From Mucilaginibacter cryoferens (GTDB lineage: Bacteria; Bacteroidota; Bacteroidia; Sphingobacteriales; Sphingobacteriaceae), in contig NZ_JACHCR010000021.1 in the NCBI RefSeq assembly GCF_014205845.1, forward strand, positions 1 through 64,000: a DNA stretch of 64,000 nucleotides, in the 5' to 3' direction. The position numbers and the translations under genes were made by a program. Shown piece by piece: positions 8,824-18,170 of this stretch. Numbering within the stretch: the first letter of the stretch is position 1; each line of letters starts with the position of its first letter. The notes beneath the pieces were generated by a model that was given only the letters and a program-made list of their open reading frames with translations, was not told the DNA's origin and did no database searches.

Positions 8824-8853
8824 AAGCTCCCCCTTCAGGGGGCTGGGGGGCTA
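8824..8853. repeat. Palindromic repeat that provides the proS stop codon
   Basis: CTCCCCCTTCAGGGGG followed by CTGGGGGGCTA. On the minus strand its first bases are TAG, which is the stop codon of proS. Confidence 0.85.
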
Positions 8854-10323
8854 ATACGCCCGTGCAAATAACACCCGCTGTACAGACGGCTTACCCGTTA
8901 AAATACATTTGCCTTCTTCTTGTTTGTTATCCAAAGGTATGCAACGGATTGTCGCTTTAGTTTCCTCTTTTATTTTTTGTTCGGTTTCTGGCGTACCGTC
9001 CCAATGTGCGCTCAGGAAACCTGGCTGCTCATCAAGCATGCGTTTAAACTCTTCGTAGGTATCAACCTCGGTAGTGTTTTCGGCACGGAAATCGAAAGCC
9101 TTTTTGTAGATATTGTTCTGAATTTCGTCTAACAAGGTTTCAATATGTTGGGCCAAACCATCCTGGTTTACAGTCTCTTTGGTTTTGGTGTCGCGGCGGG
9201 CCAGTTCAACGGTGCCGTTTGTCATATCGCGGCTGCCTATGGCAACGCGTAATGGTACACCTTTCAGCTCATACTCGGCAAATTTTGCGCCGGGGCGGTG
9301 AGTGTCGCGTTTATCAAACTTAACCGAAATACCTTTTGCTTTAAGCTCTTTGGTTAATCCGGCTACGTAAGTGGTAATATTATCCAGTTCTTCCTGGTGT
9401 TTATATATCGGCACAACTACTACCTGTATAGGAGCCAGTTTTGGTGGCAATACCAGGCCGGCATCATCAGAGTGGGCCATAATTAAAGCACCTATCAAGC
9501 GGGTTGATACCCCCCATGAGGTTGCCCAAACGTGCTCTATCTTGTTTTCTTTATTGGTAAATTTTACATCAAACGCCTTGGCAAAGTTTTGGCCTAAAAA
9601 GTGTGATGTACCCGCCTGTAAGGCTTTGCCATCCTGCATCAATGCCTCAATGCAATAGGTATCCAAAGCGCCTGCAAAACGCTCGTTGGCAGTTTTACGG
9701 CCCTTTACTACAGGTAGTGCCATCCAGTTTTCGGCAAAATCGGCGTAAACTTCCAGCATTTGCTCGGTTTCGGCTATAGCTTCTTCTGATGTTGCATGCG
9801 CTGTGTGACCTTCCTGCCATAAAAACTCGCTGGTACGCAAAAACAAACGGGTGCGCATTTCCCAGCGCATTACGTTTGCCCACTGGTTTACCAGAATTGG
9901 CAAGTCGCGATACGATTGTATCCAACCTTTATACGTATTCCAGATAATGGTTTCTGATGTTGGGCGAATGATCAGTTCTTCTTCCAGTTTGGCATCCTCA
10001 TCAACCACAATATTGCCGCTGCCATCATCTTTTAAACGATAGTGGGTAACAACCGCGCATTCTTTGGCAAAACCTTCAACATGGCTCGCTTCTTTACTAA
10101 AAAAGCTTTTGGGTATTAAAAGCGGGAAATATGCGTTGCTGTGGCCTGTATCTTTAAACATGCCATCGAGCACGGCCTGTATCTTTTCCCATATAGAATA
10201 GCCATACGGTTTAATGATCATACAACCCCTAACCGGCGAATATTCGGCCAAGTCAGATTTAATTACCAAATCGTTAAACCATTGCGAATAATCTTCGTCT
10301 TTACTAATAACACCTTTGCTCAT
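8851..10323 (-). CDS. proS: Prolyl-tRNA synthetase, archaeal/eukaryotic-like type
   Basis: ProRS charges tRNA-Pro with proline. The 490-residue product is the short form without the bacterial editing insertion. It has class II motif 2 around [19 protein letters not shown] (with the following HTAH), motif 3 around [17 protein letters not shown], then an anticodon-binding domain and a C-terminal zinc-binding-like extension ending RAY. I chose ATG 10323 ([15 protein letters not shown]); the open frame continues 33 codons further upstream but that part is not family-like and runs into the divergent promoter. The stop codon lies in a palindromic repeat. Its promoter probably includes TAAATTTG on the minus strand at plus 10372-10379. 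Confidence 0.95.
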   Translation of the reverse strand: MSKGVISKDEDYSQWFNDLVIKSDLAEYSPVRGCMIIKPYGYSIWEKIQAVLDGMFKDTGHSNAYFPLLIPKSFFSKEASHVEGFAKECAVVTHYRLKDDGSGNIVVDEDAKLEEELIIRPTSETIIWNTYKGWIQSYRDLPILVNQWANVMRWEMRTRLFLRTSEFLWQEGHTAHATSEEAIAETEQMLEVYADFAENWMALPVVKGRKTANERFAGALDTYCIEALMQDGKALQAGTSHFLGQNFAKAFDVKFTNKENKIEHVWATSWGVSTRLIGALIMAHSDDAGLVLPPKLAPIQVVVVPIYKHQEELDNITTYVAGLTKELKAKGISVKFDKRDTHRPGAKFAEYELKGVPLRVAIGSRDMTNGTVELARRDTKTKETVNQDGLAQHIETLLDEIQNNIYKKAFDFRAENTTEVDTYEEFKRMLDEQPGFLSAHWDGTPETEQKIKEETKATIRCIPLDNKQEEGKCILTGKPSVQRVLFARAY

Positions 10324-10371
10324 ATTGATTGGAATAGAATTTTTGACTTTGCAATTATTGTATATTGCGCC

Positions 10372-10379
10372 CAAATTTA
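10372..10379 (-). promoter_or_regulatory. Probable -7 element for proS
   Basis: The minus strand reads TAAATTTG, an exact TAnnTTTG match, 49 bases before the chosen proS start in the 99-base gap to the divergent lipoprotein gene. No clear TTG partner was identified at -33. Confidence 0.45.
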
Positions 10380-10422
10380 TAAATTTAAAACTTATTCGTA
10401 CCCGAACTTTTACAACCTGCAC

Positions 10423-11328
10423 ATGAAACGGAATATCGCAATAGGAATTTTTCTCATCAGCGCCATTGCACTGAGTTCCTGCTCAACCCAAAAACTCGCT
10501 ACCGTCGCCAATAACGACGATGTTTATTTCTCCAATGCCAAAGCGGCCGACGAGCCAATTTACGCAACCCAACCTGTTTACAACCAAAACGACGAAAATC
10601 AGCAAAGCGTACAACAGGAAGAGGATGACGATGATTATTTTTATTACGATGATTACTCATCGCGCATAAACCGTTTCAGCTATTACTCTCCATTTAGTTA
10701 TTACGATAATTTATATTACGGTTACAGCAACCCCTATTACAACAACGGTTTTAGCCTGGGCTTTAATTATGGCCCTTATGGATATGGCTACTCTCCTTAC
10801 GGTTATGGCGGTTGGGGCTTAGGATACGGTTATGGCGGCTATGGTTATGGCGGATGGGGCTTGGGATATGGCTTTGGCTACGGGTACGGCGGCTATGGCG
10901 GTGGTTACGGCGGAATATATGGTGGCGGATACAGAAGCGGGTATGCCTCGTCGGGCACTCCACGCCCGGTACGTGGTACTGGTAGCCCATTTGGCGGCAG
11001 CAGGCCTGCACCAAGTGCTTTTGGCGGCGGTACGCGGGTAGCATCAAGCTCCAGAACCGGTATTGGTTATATTCCGGGTGGCCGTACATACCGTCCCACC
11101 AATGGTGTTGTAAATCGCGGCAACTCAAACAACAGTAATACCAGCTATTCAAGAGATGCTTCGCGACCTACCAGGAGCGCCGAGCCCATCAGGCAGCAAG
11201 ATACCAGGCCACAAACCCAAAGTGTTGAACGCTCATCATCCCCTTCACCTTCTCCATCATCTTCTTCCAGTTCGGGAGGCGGTGGTAACAGTGGCGGCGG
11301 CGGTGGTGGCAGACCAGTTAGACCATAA
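10423..11328 (+). CDS. Gly/Tyr-rich lipoprotein
   Basis: The 301-residue product starts with a lipoprotein signal ([20 protein letters not shown], lipid-bearing Cys20). An acidic, tyrosine-rich stretch follows ([13 protein letters not shown]), then a long low-complexity region in which [13 protein letters not shown] units recur (about residues 105-175), and a Ser/Arg/Pro-rich tail ending in poly-Gly. No enzymatic domain is visible. Function unknown; Gly/Tyr-rich repeats suggest a structural or adhesive surface protein, which is inference. The open frame extends 94 codons upstream, but that part overlaps proS antisense and lacks a signal peptide, so ATG 10423 is used. The next gene begins 18 bases downstream, which suggests an operon. 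Confidence 0.8.
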   Translation: MKRNIAIGIFLISAIALSSCSTQKLATVANNDDVYFSNAKAADEPIYATQPVYNQNDENQQSVQQEEDDDDYFYYDDYSSRINRFSYYSPFSYYDNLYYGYSNPYYNNGFSLGFNYGPYGYGYSPYGYGGWGLGYGYGGYGYGGWGLGYGFGYGYGGYGGGYGGIYGGGYRSGYASSGTPRPVRGTGSPFGGSRPAPSAFGGGTRVASSSRTGIGYIPGGRTYRPTNGVVNRGNSNNSNTSYSRDASRPTRSAEPIRQQDTRPQTQSVERSSSPSPSPSSSSSSGGGGNSGGGGGGRPVRP

Positions 11329-11346
11329 TCTTATCAGCTTAAATCT

Positions 11347-12834
11347 ATGAAGATCAAATATTTACTTACCGTAATTGCTATAGTAGCAATTACTAAAAGC
11401 AGCTTTGCGCAATATTCGCAAGATGCCATCCGCTTCAGTACCTTTCAAACAGGCTCTACATCGCGTATTAAAGCAATTGGCAATGCAGGTACCGCCATTG
11501 GTGGCGACTTAAGCTCCATAAGTGGCAACCCTGCCGGGCTGGGATTTTTTACCCACTCAGAATTAAGCATAACGCCGGAGTTTAATGGTTCAAAGGTTAA
11601 CTCAACCTACCAGGGCCAGTTTGGCACCGATAGCAAAAGCAACCTTAATTTTAATAACGCGTCTGTTGTTATTTACCAGCAATTAAGTACTCCCAGGGGT
11701 CGCGATAAAACCAAGGGTTGGTTAAGTATTAATTATGGCGCAGCATATAGCCGTACCAATAACTTTTATGAGAACATAACTTATGGGGGTGCCAATAAAA
11801 CAAGCTCCATAAGCGATTATTATAATAACCTTGCCAAAGATCAGGTGAAACAATATGGCAGCGTTAATCCCGATGGTCTTGACGGCTGGGCCTACGACCA
11901 CTACCTTATAGACAATTTTGGGGATGCAGCAAACCCTGCCTCTTATTCGAGCACAGTAAATGTACCTGTTAACCAAATAAATAACACTATACGTACCGGC
12001 GGCCAGTCGGAAGTTAACCTGGCATTTGGTGCCAATTACAGCAATAAACTTTATATAGGTTTAAGTGTTTCGCTGTCAGACATTCGCTACAATTCATACA
12101 ACTCATTTGGCGAAACCGGTACTACTGTACCTGTTAACGGCAGCAGTACGGATGCTGGCTTTAATTCGAGCTTTGTACAGGACCAGATAACTAAAGGCTC
12201 GGGTGGTAACGTTAAACTCGGAGTAATTTACAAACCGGTAAATGCGGTACGGTTAGGTTTAACAGTAACTTCGCCTACCTTTTATAGTATCGACGATTCG
12301 TATATTGAAAGCTTGCACACCCAATTCCAAAACGGCAACAGCTATAACAACCAATCGCAGGACTATCAATTATCATACAACATGCGCACACCTTTTAAAT
12401 TAACCGGTGGCGCTGCGATATTTATAGGCAAATACGGCTTTATTTCTGGCGATGTAGATTATATAGATTATACCACAACTCACATTAGCAGTAATGACAG
12501 TTATACTGCCGATTTTGATAACGGCAACATTAAAGCGCTATACCGTGCAACGGTAAACGCCCATGTGGGTGCCGAAGCCCGCTTAAACAGCATGTTTTAC
12601 CTGCGTGGCGGTTACGGCATACAGGGCAGTCCGTTAAAGCAAAATGGCAGCGATATTAAAACCGTTACCGGTGGTATTGGTGTAAGGTTTGGCAGTTATT
12701 ATATTGATGCCACTTACGCGCACCTAAGCAGTAATCAAACTGTTTACCCTTATGAAATTGCAGCAGCAAGTCCGGCAGCCGATCTTAAGAAAACAAATAA
12801 CAACGCATTCCTTACTTTAGGATATACATTTTAA
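11347..12834 (+). CDS. OmpP1/FadL-like outer membrane barrel protein
   Basis: The 495-residue protein has a Sec signal peptide ending SSFAQ (about residue 21). An N-terminal segment, AIGNAGTAIGGDLSSISGNPAGLGF, split here as AGTAIGGD and SGNPAGLGF, is typical of the OmpP1/FadL transport family, where the N-terminus plugs the barrel. The remainder is rich in alternating aromatic/polar strands and ends in YTF, the usual C-terminal aromatic of outer-membrane barrels. The substrate is unknown; hydrophobic compounds are the family rule. It follows the lipoprotein by 18 bases and ends before a strong bidirectional terminator. Confidence 0.85.
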   Translation: MKIKYLLTVIAIVAITKSSFAQYSQDAIRFSTFQTGSTSRIKAIGNAGTAIGGDLSSISGNPAGLGFFTHSELSITPEFNGSKVNSTYQGQFGTDSKSNLNFNNASVVIYQQLSTPRGRDKTKGWLSINYGAAYSRTNNFYENITYGGANKTSSISDYYNNLAKDQVKQYGSVNPDGLDGWAYDHYLIDNFGDAANPASYSSTVNVPVNQINNTIRTGGQSEVNLAFGANYSNKLYIGLSVSLSDIRYNSYNSFGETGTTVPVNGSSTDAGFNSSFVQDQITKGSGGNVKLGVIYKPVNAVRLGLTVTSPTFYSIDDSYIESLHTQFQNGNSYNNQSQDYQLSYNMRTPFKLTGGAAIFIGKYGFISGDVDYIDYTTTHISSNDSYTADFDNGNIKALYRATVNAHVGAEARLNSMFYLRGGYGIQGSPLKQNGSDIKTVTGGIGVRFGSYYIDATYAHLSSNQTVYPYEIAAASPAADLKKTNNNAFLTLGYTF

Positions 12835-12932
12835 CAGAAGCGAGTGTTAAGTTAATAGTACTAAGCCGTAAGTTAAATTTGTTTTTTTTCAACCTGGAAC
12901 TTACGACTACACATAGCACCAACCGTGCTATA

Positions 12933-12973
12933 AAAAACCGCCGTACTGCAATTAATGCAGTACGGCGGTTTTT
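12933..12973. terminator. Bidirectional intrinsic terminator
   Basis: An 18-base perfect stem (12933-12950 with 12956-12973) with loop ATTAA; the GC-rich part is CCGCCGTACTGCA. A-tract on the left and T-tract on the right let it serve both convergent genes. Confidence 0.93.
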
Positions 12974-13009
12974 ATTTACAGAAAATTTAGCTTTAGTAAA
13001 AGCTGCTTT

Positions 13010-13693
13010 TTATTTACTGACAAAAAAGTTATAAGTACCAGAATCTGATATATTGCCATTGGCATCAACGGTAACTACCCGCCAGTAATAGGTTGTGTTT
13101 GCTCCTACGTTTACATCGTTCACAAAGCTGTCTGTTATGTGATTTCTGAACAGATCTGGATTACTTGAGGGGCCGAAATAAACATCGTAAGCCACTATAT
13201 TTGAACTTACCGAGCTGCCTTTCCAGGTTAAGTTTACCTTGGTAGTACCAGAAGCCACCACAGCACCAAACGCAGGGCCGGTAATCTCTGCCGGAAACGG
13301 CGCGTAGGTAACCACACCTGCACCAGCGTTATAAAACTTCCACACATCGCTTTTGGTTACCACCGATGTTTTTTTTGCCTTTGATGAAATATACCAGGAG
13401 TAAGGCGTATTGCGCAACAATTTTACAGTTGCGGTAGTTGTGGATACGGTTTGGGTAGTTGCCGTTTTTGTTAAAAGATTGGTTATGGTTAAATCGTAGT
13501 TATCAGTATTTTGTGATGGGTTCCATGAAAACGCCACCGAGCTTTCTGTAGCCGATAACACGGTACCTGTAAGGCATGGCTGATCTTTTAACGGAGCTGT
13601 AAGCGAGGCTACACCGGGGGCTGGTACAGGTGCCTTTTTTCCGCACGATATTATAGACAGTATTATTATTAAGGTTAAAATACGTTTCATCAT
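13010..13693 (-). CDS. Lipoprotein with fibronectin type III-like domains
   Basis: The 227-residue product has a lipoprotein signal (Cys17 in IISCGKK). Two beta-sandwich-like segments follow, about residues 35-120 (FSWNPSQNTDNYDLTI) and 130-225 (LTWKGSS...YDVYFG...YYWRV), both with the W...Y...Y pattern of fibronectin type III folds. The gene overlaps the upstream T9SS gene by four bases (ATGA, 13690-13693), so translation is likely coupled. It may anchor or present the large secreted neighbour; that is inference. A terminator follows at 12933-12973. Confidence 0.78.
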   Translation of the reverse strand: MMKRILTLIIILSIISCGKKAPVPAPGVASLTAPLKDQPCLTGTVLSATESSVAFSWNPSQNTDNYDLTITNLLTKTATTQTVSTTTATVKLLRNTPYSWYISSKAKKTSVVTKSDVWKFYNAGAGVVTYAPFPAEITGPAFGAVVASGTTKVNLTWKGSSVSSNIVAYDVYFGPSSNPDLFRNHITDSFVNDVNVGANTTYYWRVVTVDANGNISDSGTYNFFVSK

Positions 13694-16428
13694 TTCTTTA
13701 TAATTTTATATCCCGACTTATTGTTATCAAGGTTTAAATTAAGGTAGTAAACCCCGTTTGGTAAACCCGACATATCAAACTGCATTACACCCGACTGATT
13801 GGTGTACTGATTGTTATATACCCTTTTGCCATTAAGTGTGTTCACTATATTAACACTTACATTGTTTACATTAAGGTTGCCAATATTTACATTAAGCACG
13901 TTTTGAAATGGATTTGGAAACGGAATGATCTTATCGGCCACCACTATAATTTTTTCAACCATTCCCTGGCATAAATTATCGGTTGTTATACTCAGTTTAT
14001 TGTAGCCTGTAGCTAAAGGCAAACTGATCTCTTTTTGTGATGTATTATAGGTTACGCTATTTAAAACTATCTTAAACGAATTGCCCCCATCCAACTGTAA
14101 ATTCAAATTATTAAGTTTTGGATCTATGGTTGAATAAACCGAAAGGTCTTTGGGCTCGGTAATTTTCACCTGGTAGCATTGGTTAAATATCTCGCCATCT
14201 ACCGAAAAGCAAATATTATAATTACCCGGCGACAAGCTACCTATGGTAAGCGAATCGGTAAACGGATACGACTGATTAAGGTTATTGCCCGAAAGTACGG
14301 CAGTATACTTTAACTTTTGTAACGCAGATACATGAATAGAGCCATTGTTACTGGCCTTACAGGTTGCGCTTGTAACCATTAAACTAAAGTTATTAGGCGG
14401 CAACTGCAATTGCGATAACACACTGGTGTATAGCGAATACGTAGTATAATTATTGGCAGTAATAGCAACTGTATACCCTCCTGTTTTTGTTGCAACATAA
14501 GTACTGGATGTGGCTCCATTTATGGCATTACCATCAACAGACCATTGATAGGTATACCCCGTTGCCGGAGAAACCGAAAGCGTTACGCTACCTCCATTAA
14601 TAATAGAGGTTGCCCCTGTAGTGGTAATAACCGGCACAGGGGCAACGGTAAGATTACCCGCTACATAGTTAAATGTATAATTTTTAGCATCGGCTCCCTT
14701 GGCAACTATGGGATAATTGCCCGCTGCCGAATTTGCAGTAGCCGTGGTAGTAATTACAGGTTTGCTTACCAAAACTGTTGTATCGTCGGCATAAGCAAAT
14801 CCCTTATACTTTACAGTTAACAGCGGATTATCTTTCAGTGCCGTTTTTATTTTATCCTCGGCGGTAACAGTTAGTGTAGCTTTATTAACCGTTAAAGGCT
14901 GACTTACCGGCAATGCCGCCGTATAATTAACATTTGCAGCCTGGTTGGCTGTTATTACAGTGCTTCCGGCCCCGGTAATATGAATTTTATTATTCACTAC
15001 AGTGGCTATAGCCAAATTATTACTACTATAAGTTATGGCTATAGTAGTATCGGTACTGGTAGCCAGCGGGTCGAAATCAACGTTGCCATAAGTAACTGCC
15101 GGTACCTTATTAAACGTAATAGTTTGAGAACCTATACCAACACTGATATTTACTTTGGTACCAGCAAAACCACTGCTGTTGTAACCGGTTATGGTATAAT
15201 CCTTAGCAGCGGCAATTGCTGTGGGCGTACCCACAATAGTACCAGTGCTATCAATACTTAAGCCAGCTGGCAGGCGCGGGCTTACGGTGTAACCATTTAC
15301 GGCTACTTTCCTAATGCGGTCGTTGCCCTGGTCGGCAATTAAAAGGTTATCGTGCCCGTCGAATGTTAAACCCATGCTACCTCTATAGCTACTTAAAGTA
15401 TCGGTAGCATCGTTAAAGGTTTTGTACGATCCACCAGAGAAGGGCACCAATCCTACCTGCTTACCGTTGCTATCAAACTGTATAATACCAAAAGCATCCA
15501 CGGTTGACAGGTATACCCTGTTTAAATTATCAACAGCGATGCCATAAGGCGATATGTAAGTGGTATCAGAAAATGTGGATACAAACCCCGGCCCACTGGA
15601 TGGAGCATATAATGTTCTGATACAGCTATTTCCCTGGTCGGCTACATAAATAACCCCATTTTTGCCTATGGCAACACTATAGGGTATTTTAAAAGTAGCG
15701 TTTGTGGTGAAGCCATTGGTACGCCCGGGGGCACCTGTGCCCCCAATTGTAGTAACATCACCGCCAGGAGTTATCCGCCTTATCATGTTGTTATAAGTAT
15801 CTGCCACAATGATATTACCTGATGTAGGATCAAAAGTTAAGCTATACGGGTGGTTGAAGTTTGCGGTAGTACCATTACCATCTTTACGGCCATCGTTCAC
15901 GTTACCGGCAAATGTGCTTACCAGGCCACCCGGCGTAATCTTCCTGATCATGTTATTGCTAAAATCGGCTACATAAACGTTGTCAGATTTATCAACGGTA
16001 ACACCCGTTGGGTAATTAAATCGCGCGGCGGTATCCTGCCCGTTTTTAGCACCTTTTTTGGGGTTACCGGCAAAAGTGCTAACTACACCATTGGCCGAGA
16101 CCTTTCTGATCATGTTTAAATTGGCATCGGCCACATACATGTTTCCCTTGCTGTCAAAAGCAACGCTCACAGGGTTTTCAAACCTGGCTAATTTTGCCAC
16201 GGTATCTTTGTAGCCATAAAAGCCACTCCCCGCCAAGGTACTTACTTTCGAATAAATTTGAGCGGGTACGGCTCCCCCGGTATGTTTGGGTGGCACGGGT
16301 GTTATTTTTGTACCTACAGTAAGTTTTTGCGGAGTGGTATACGTGAAGGCTGGAACCTGCGCATAACTGTTTTTTGAAAAAAGCAGGAAAAGTAATGCGC
16401 AAAGTACCGAAAGGTAAAGTTTCCTCAT
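13690..16428 (-). CDS. Secreted NHL-repeat protein with type IX sorting domain
   Basis: This 912-residue protein has a signal peptide (ends NSYAQ, about residue 24). Residues 60-390 carry about six NHL repeats with recurring VADxxNxxIRK(V/I) units, expected to fold as a beta-propeller. Next come a putative-Ig segment (PAGLSIDSTGTIVGTPT), an MBG-like domain (LTVTAEDKIKTALKD), Ig/PKD-like segments, and a C-terminal T9SS type A sorting domain (about residues 835-912, PNPFQN... NGVYYLNL...KIIKK). Proteins of this layout are exported through the outer membrane by the type IX system and either attached to the surface or released. The ligand is unknown. Stop overlaps the start of the lipoprotein gene. 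Confidence 0.88.
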   Translation of the reverse strand: MRKLYLSVLCALLFLLFSKNSYAQVPAFTYTTPQKLTVGTKITPVPPKHTGGAVPAQIYSKVSTLAGSGFYGYKDTVAKLARFENPVSVAFDSKGNMYVADANLNMIRKVSANGVVSTFAGNPKKGAKNGQDTAARFNYPTGVTVDKSDNVYVADFSNNMIRKITPGGLVSTFAGNVNDGRKDGNGTTANFNHPYSLTFDPTSGNIIVADTYNNMIRRITPGGDVTTIGGTGAPGRTNGFTTNATFKIPYSVAIGKNGVIYVADQGNSCIRTLYAPSSGPGFVSTFSDTTYISPYGIAVDNLNRVYLSTVDAFGIIQFDSNGKQVGLVPFSGGSYKTFNDATDTLSSYRGSMGLTFDGHDNLLIADQGNDRIRKVAVNGYTVSPRLPAGLSIDSTGTIVGTPTAIAAAKDYTITGYNSSGFAGTKVNISVGIGSQTITFNKVPAVTYGNVDFDPLATSTDTTIAITYSSNNLAIATVVNNKIHITGAGSTVITANQAANVNYTAALPVSQPLTVNKATLTVTAEDKIKTALKDNPLLTVKYKGFAYADDTTVLVSKPVITTTATANSAAGNYPIVAKGADAKNYTFNYVAGNLTVAPVPVITTTGATSIINGGSVTLSVSPATGYTYQWSVDGNAINGATSSTYVATKTGGYTVAITANNYTTYSLYTSVLSQLQLPPNNFSLMVTSATCKASNNGSIHVSALQKLKYTAVLSGNNLNQSYPFTDSLTIGSLSPGNYNICFSVDGEIFNQCYQVKITEPKDLSVYSTIDPKLNNLNLQLDGGNSFKIVLNSVTYNTSQKEISLPLATGYNKLSITTDNLCQGMVEKIIVVADKIIPFPNPFQNVLNVNIGNLNVNNVSVNIVNTLNGKRVYNNQYTNQSGVMQFDMSGLPNGVYYLNLNLDNNKSGYKIIKK

Positions 16429-16646
16429 AATTCGGTGCAGGAATTTTAGATAAAGGTTAAGTAATAATTTCTATGGAAAAATATTAAAAAATACCGTAGC
16501 TATCAAATGAATACAAAAATACTTTAAAAGAATATTAGCGTCGTCACAATCCCCATAAGTGCATTATTTGTTAATTTATGATTAATAAATAAACTATCTG
16601 TTATATTTAATACCTGCTCAAAGCAGACATCAATACTTCACAAAAA

Positions 16647-16672
16647 AGCCAGGCCATTTTATTGGCCAGGCT
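16647..16672 (-). terminator. Intrinsic terminator after the lipocalin gene
   Basis: A 10-bp perfect stem (AGCCAGGCCA, 16647-16656, with 16663-16672) and six-base loop; read on the minus strand it is followed by a run of T. It lies 30 bases beyond the lipocalin stop. Confidence 0.85.
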
Positions 16673-16701
16673 GCGTAATATTATTTTAATTATTTATACA
16701 G

Positions 16702-17235
16702 CTAAATGCCCGACAGATCGCCTATCTGTTCGGTTTTAACCAGGTGCCGTACATCAAAACCTTTGTTGGCTGCGCGTACTACCAACTGGTTATAAGTTTG
16801 ATCATCCAGCGTGGGCCTGCGGCTAAGTATCCATAAATATCGCCTGTTTGGGTGCCCCACTACCGCGTAGCTATAATCCTTTGCCAGGTCAATTATCCAG
16901 TATTTACCTTTAAACGGCCAAAAAAACTGTACAGCCAGTTTGGAATTGGTACTCTTATCTGTTACTGTGGCCCGGCCTTCGGTTACCTTTAGTTTATTAT
17001 CTTTAATACAACGATTTTTTACGATAATGCTGCCATCGCTATTTAAGCCATAAGTTGCAGAGGTGCATGAACATCCTTTTTCAAAACTTTGAGGGAATGC
17101 AGCTATCTCGAACCATGTACCCAGGTATTTTTTAAGGTCGACATATTTAACGGTTTCCAGAGGTTTTTCATGAGCATGCAGCGCAAAAGCAGCTAAGCCT
17201 AATGCTACAGAAGTTGCCAAGATTTCTTTCTTCAT
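16702..17235 (-). CDS. Lipocalin family protein (Blc-like)
   Basis: The 177-residue product has a signal peptide (ends HAHEKP region, about residue 22) and a lipocalin domain. The family G-x-W motif appears as YLGTWFEIAAFP, and the C-terminal signature as YLWILSRRPTLD. Bacterial lipocalins of this kind bind fatty acids or lysophospholipids in the envelope. A Cys pair (GCSCTS) follows the first motif; no lipobox is visible, so this one may be periplasmic rather than lipid-anchored. The open frame extends 31 codons upstream of ATG 17235, but the signal peptide sits at the chosen start. A terminator follows at 16647-16672. Confidence 0.88.
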   Translation of the reverse strand: MKKEILATSVALGLAAFALHAHEKPLETVKYVDLKKYLGTWFEIAAFPQSFEKGCSCTSATYGLNSDGSIIVKNRCIKDNKLKVTEGRATVTDKSTNSKLAVQFFWPFKGKYWIIDLAKDYSYAVVGHPNRRYLWILSRRPTLDDQTYNQLVVRAANKGFDVRHLVKTEQIGDLSGI

Positions 17236-17340
17236 GCAACAATAACGATTGGTGTATGCAAAAAGTTTAAGCATTAAGCACATATTTATGTCACTTATCG
17301 GCCTCAAATATTTAATTACCTTTGCCACAAAGCGTTAATT

Positions 17341-18159
17341 TTGGATACCTCGGCTACATTTCAGAACAAAAATACCATTAGTATATTAGGCTGCGGCTGG
17401 TACGGACTGGCATTGGCAAAGTCGCTTATTGGAGATGGCGTACAGGTAAAGGGATCAACCACATCGCCTCTAAAAATGGAAGCTTTACTGGCCGATGGAA
17501 TAGAACCTTATCTGGTTAATTTTTCTGCAGATGCCGCAAACTATAACGGCGAGTTTTTTAACTGCGATGCACTTGTGATCGCGATCCCCCCTAAGGCCCG
17601 TTCTGGCGAGGGGGCAGATTTTATTCCCAAAACAGAAAAAATTATAGCCGCCATAAAGCAACATAAGGTTAAAAATGTGGTGTTTATTAGTTCCACGGCG
17701 GTATATGCCGATCTAAATCACGAAGTTGACGAACAAACCGATCCTCAGCCTAACACAGAATCGGGAAAGATTTTATTTGATGCCGAAAACCTGTTAAGGG
17801 CCGAAACAGACTTCAAAACAACCATTATTCGCTTTGCGGGATTAATTGGGCCCGGCAGAAATCCGGGACGTTTTTTTGCCGGGAAGAAGAATATCCCCAA
17901 CGGCAATGCGCCAGTAAACCTCATTCACCTTGATGATTGCATTGGGTTAACCCGGGCAATATTTGACCAGGACGCTTTTGGACATTTGTTTAATGGCTGC
18001 TCACCAGAGCATCCAAAAAAATCTGCTTTTTATATCAAGGCAGCAAGTGATGCTGATTTAGAAAAACCTGATTTTATTGATGAATTAAAAGAATGGAAAA
18101 TCGTTAAAAGTGTAAATACTTCAACTATATTGAGTTACAAATTCGGACATTCAATATAA
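17341..18159 (+). CDS. NAD(P)-binding SDR/epimerase-like protein (YeeZ-like)
   Basis: This 272-residue protein has an N-terminal Rossmann motif ISILGCGWYGLALAKSL (GxGxxG, about residues 15-27), followed by VVFISSTAVYAD and a downstream NLIHLDD segment, as in short atypical SDRs of the YeeZ type. The canonical YxxxK is not evident, so it may bind nucleotide without being a typical dehydrogenase. Substrate unknown. The frame opens with TTG at 17341; no ATG lies before the Rossmann motif, so TTG is the best available start. It is divergent from the lipocalin gene. Confidence 0.75.
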   Translation: MDTSATFQNKNTISILGCGWYGLALAKSLIGDGVQVKGSTTSPLKMEALLADGIEPYLVNFSADAANYNGEFFNCDALVIAIPPKARSGEGADFIPKTEKIIAAIKQHKVKNVVFISSTAVYADLNHEVDEQTDPQPNTESGKILFDAENLLRAETDFKTTIIRFAGLIGPGRNPGRFFAGKKNIPNGNAPVNLIHLDDCIGLTRAIFDQDAFGHLFNGCSPEHPKKSAFYIKAASDADLEKPDFIDELKEWKIVKSVNTSTILSYKFGHSI

Positions 18160-18170
18160 CAATCTGTATT

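Noticed and set aside
8687..8850. Methionine- or SAM-linked riboswitch before the metB-type gene
   Set aside because: The leader is made of palindromic repeats; I see no conserved riboswitch core.
7059..8853. CRISPR-like array
   Set aside because: The repeats are unevenly spaced, lie within and beside genes, and there are no unique spacers of constant size or cas genes.
10141..10422. Upstream extension of the Gly/Tyr-rich lipoprotein frame
   Set aside because: It runs antisense through the start of proS and would hide the lipoprotein signal that begins at 10423.
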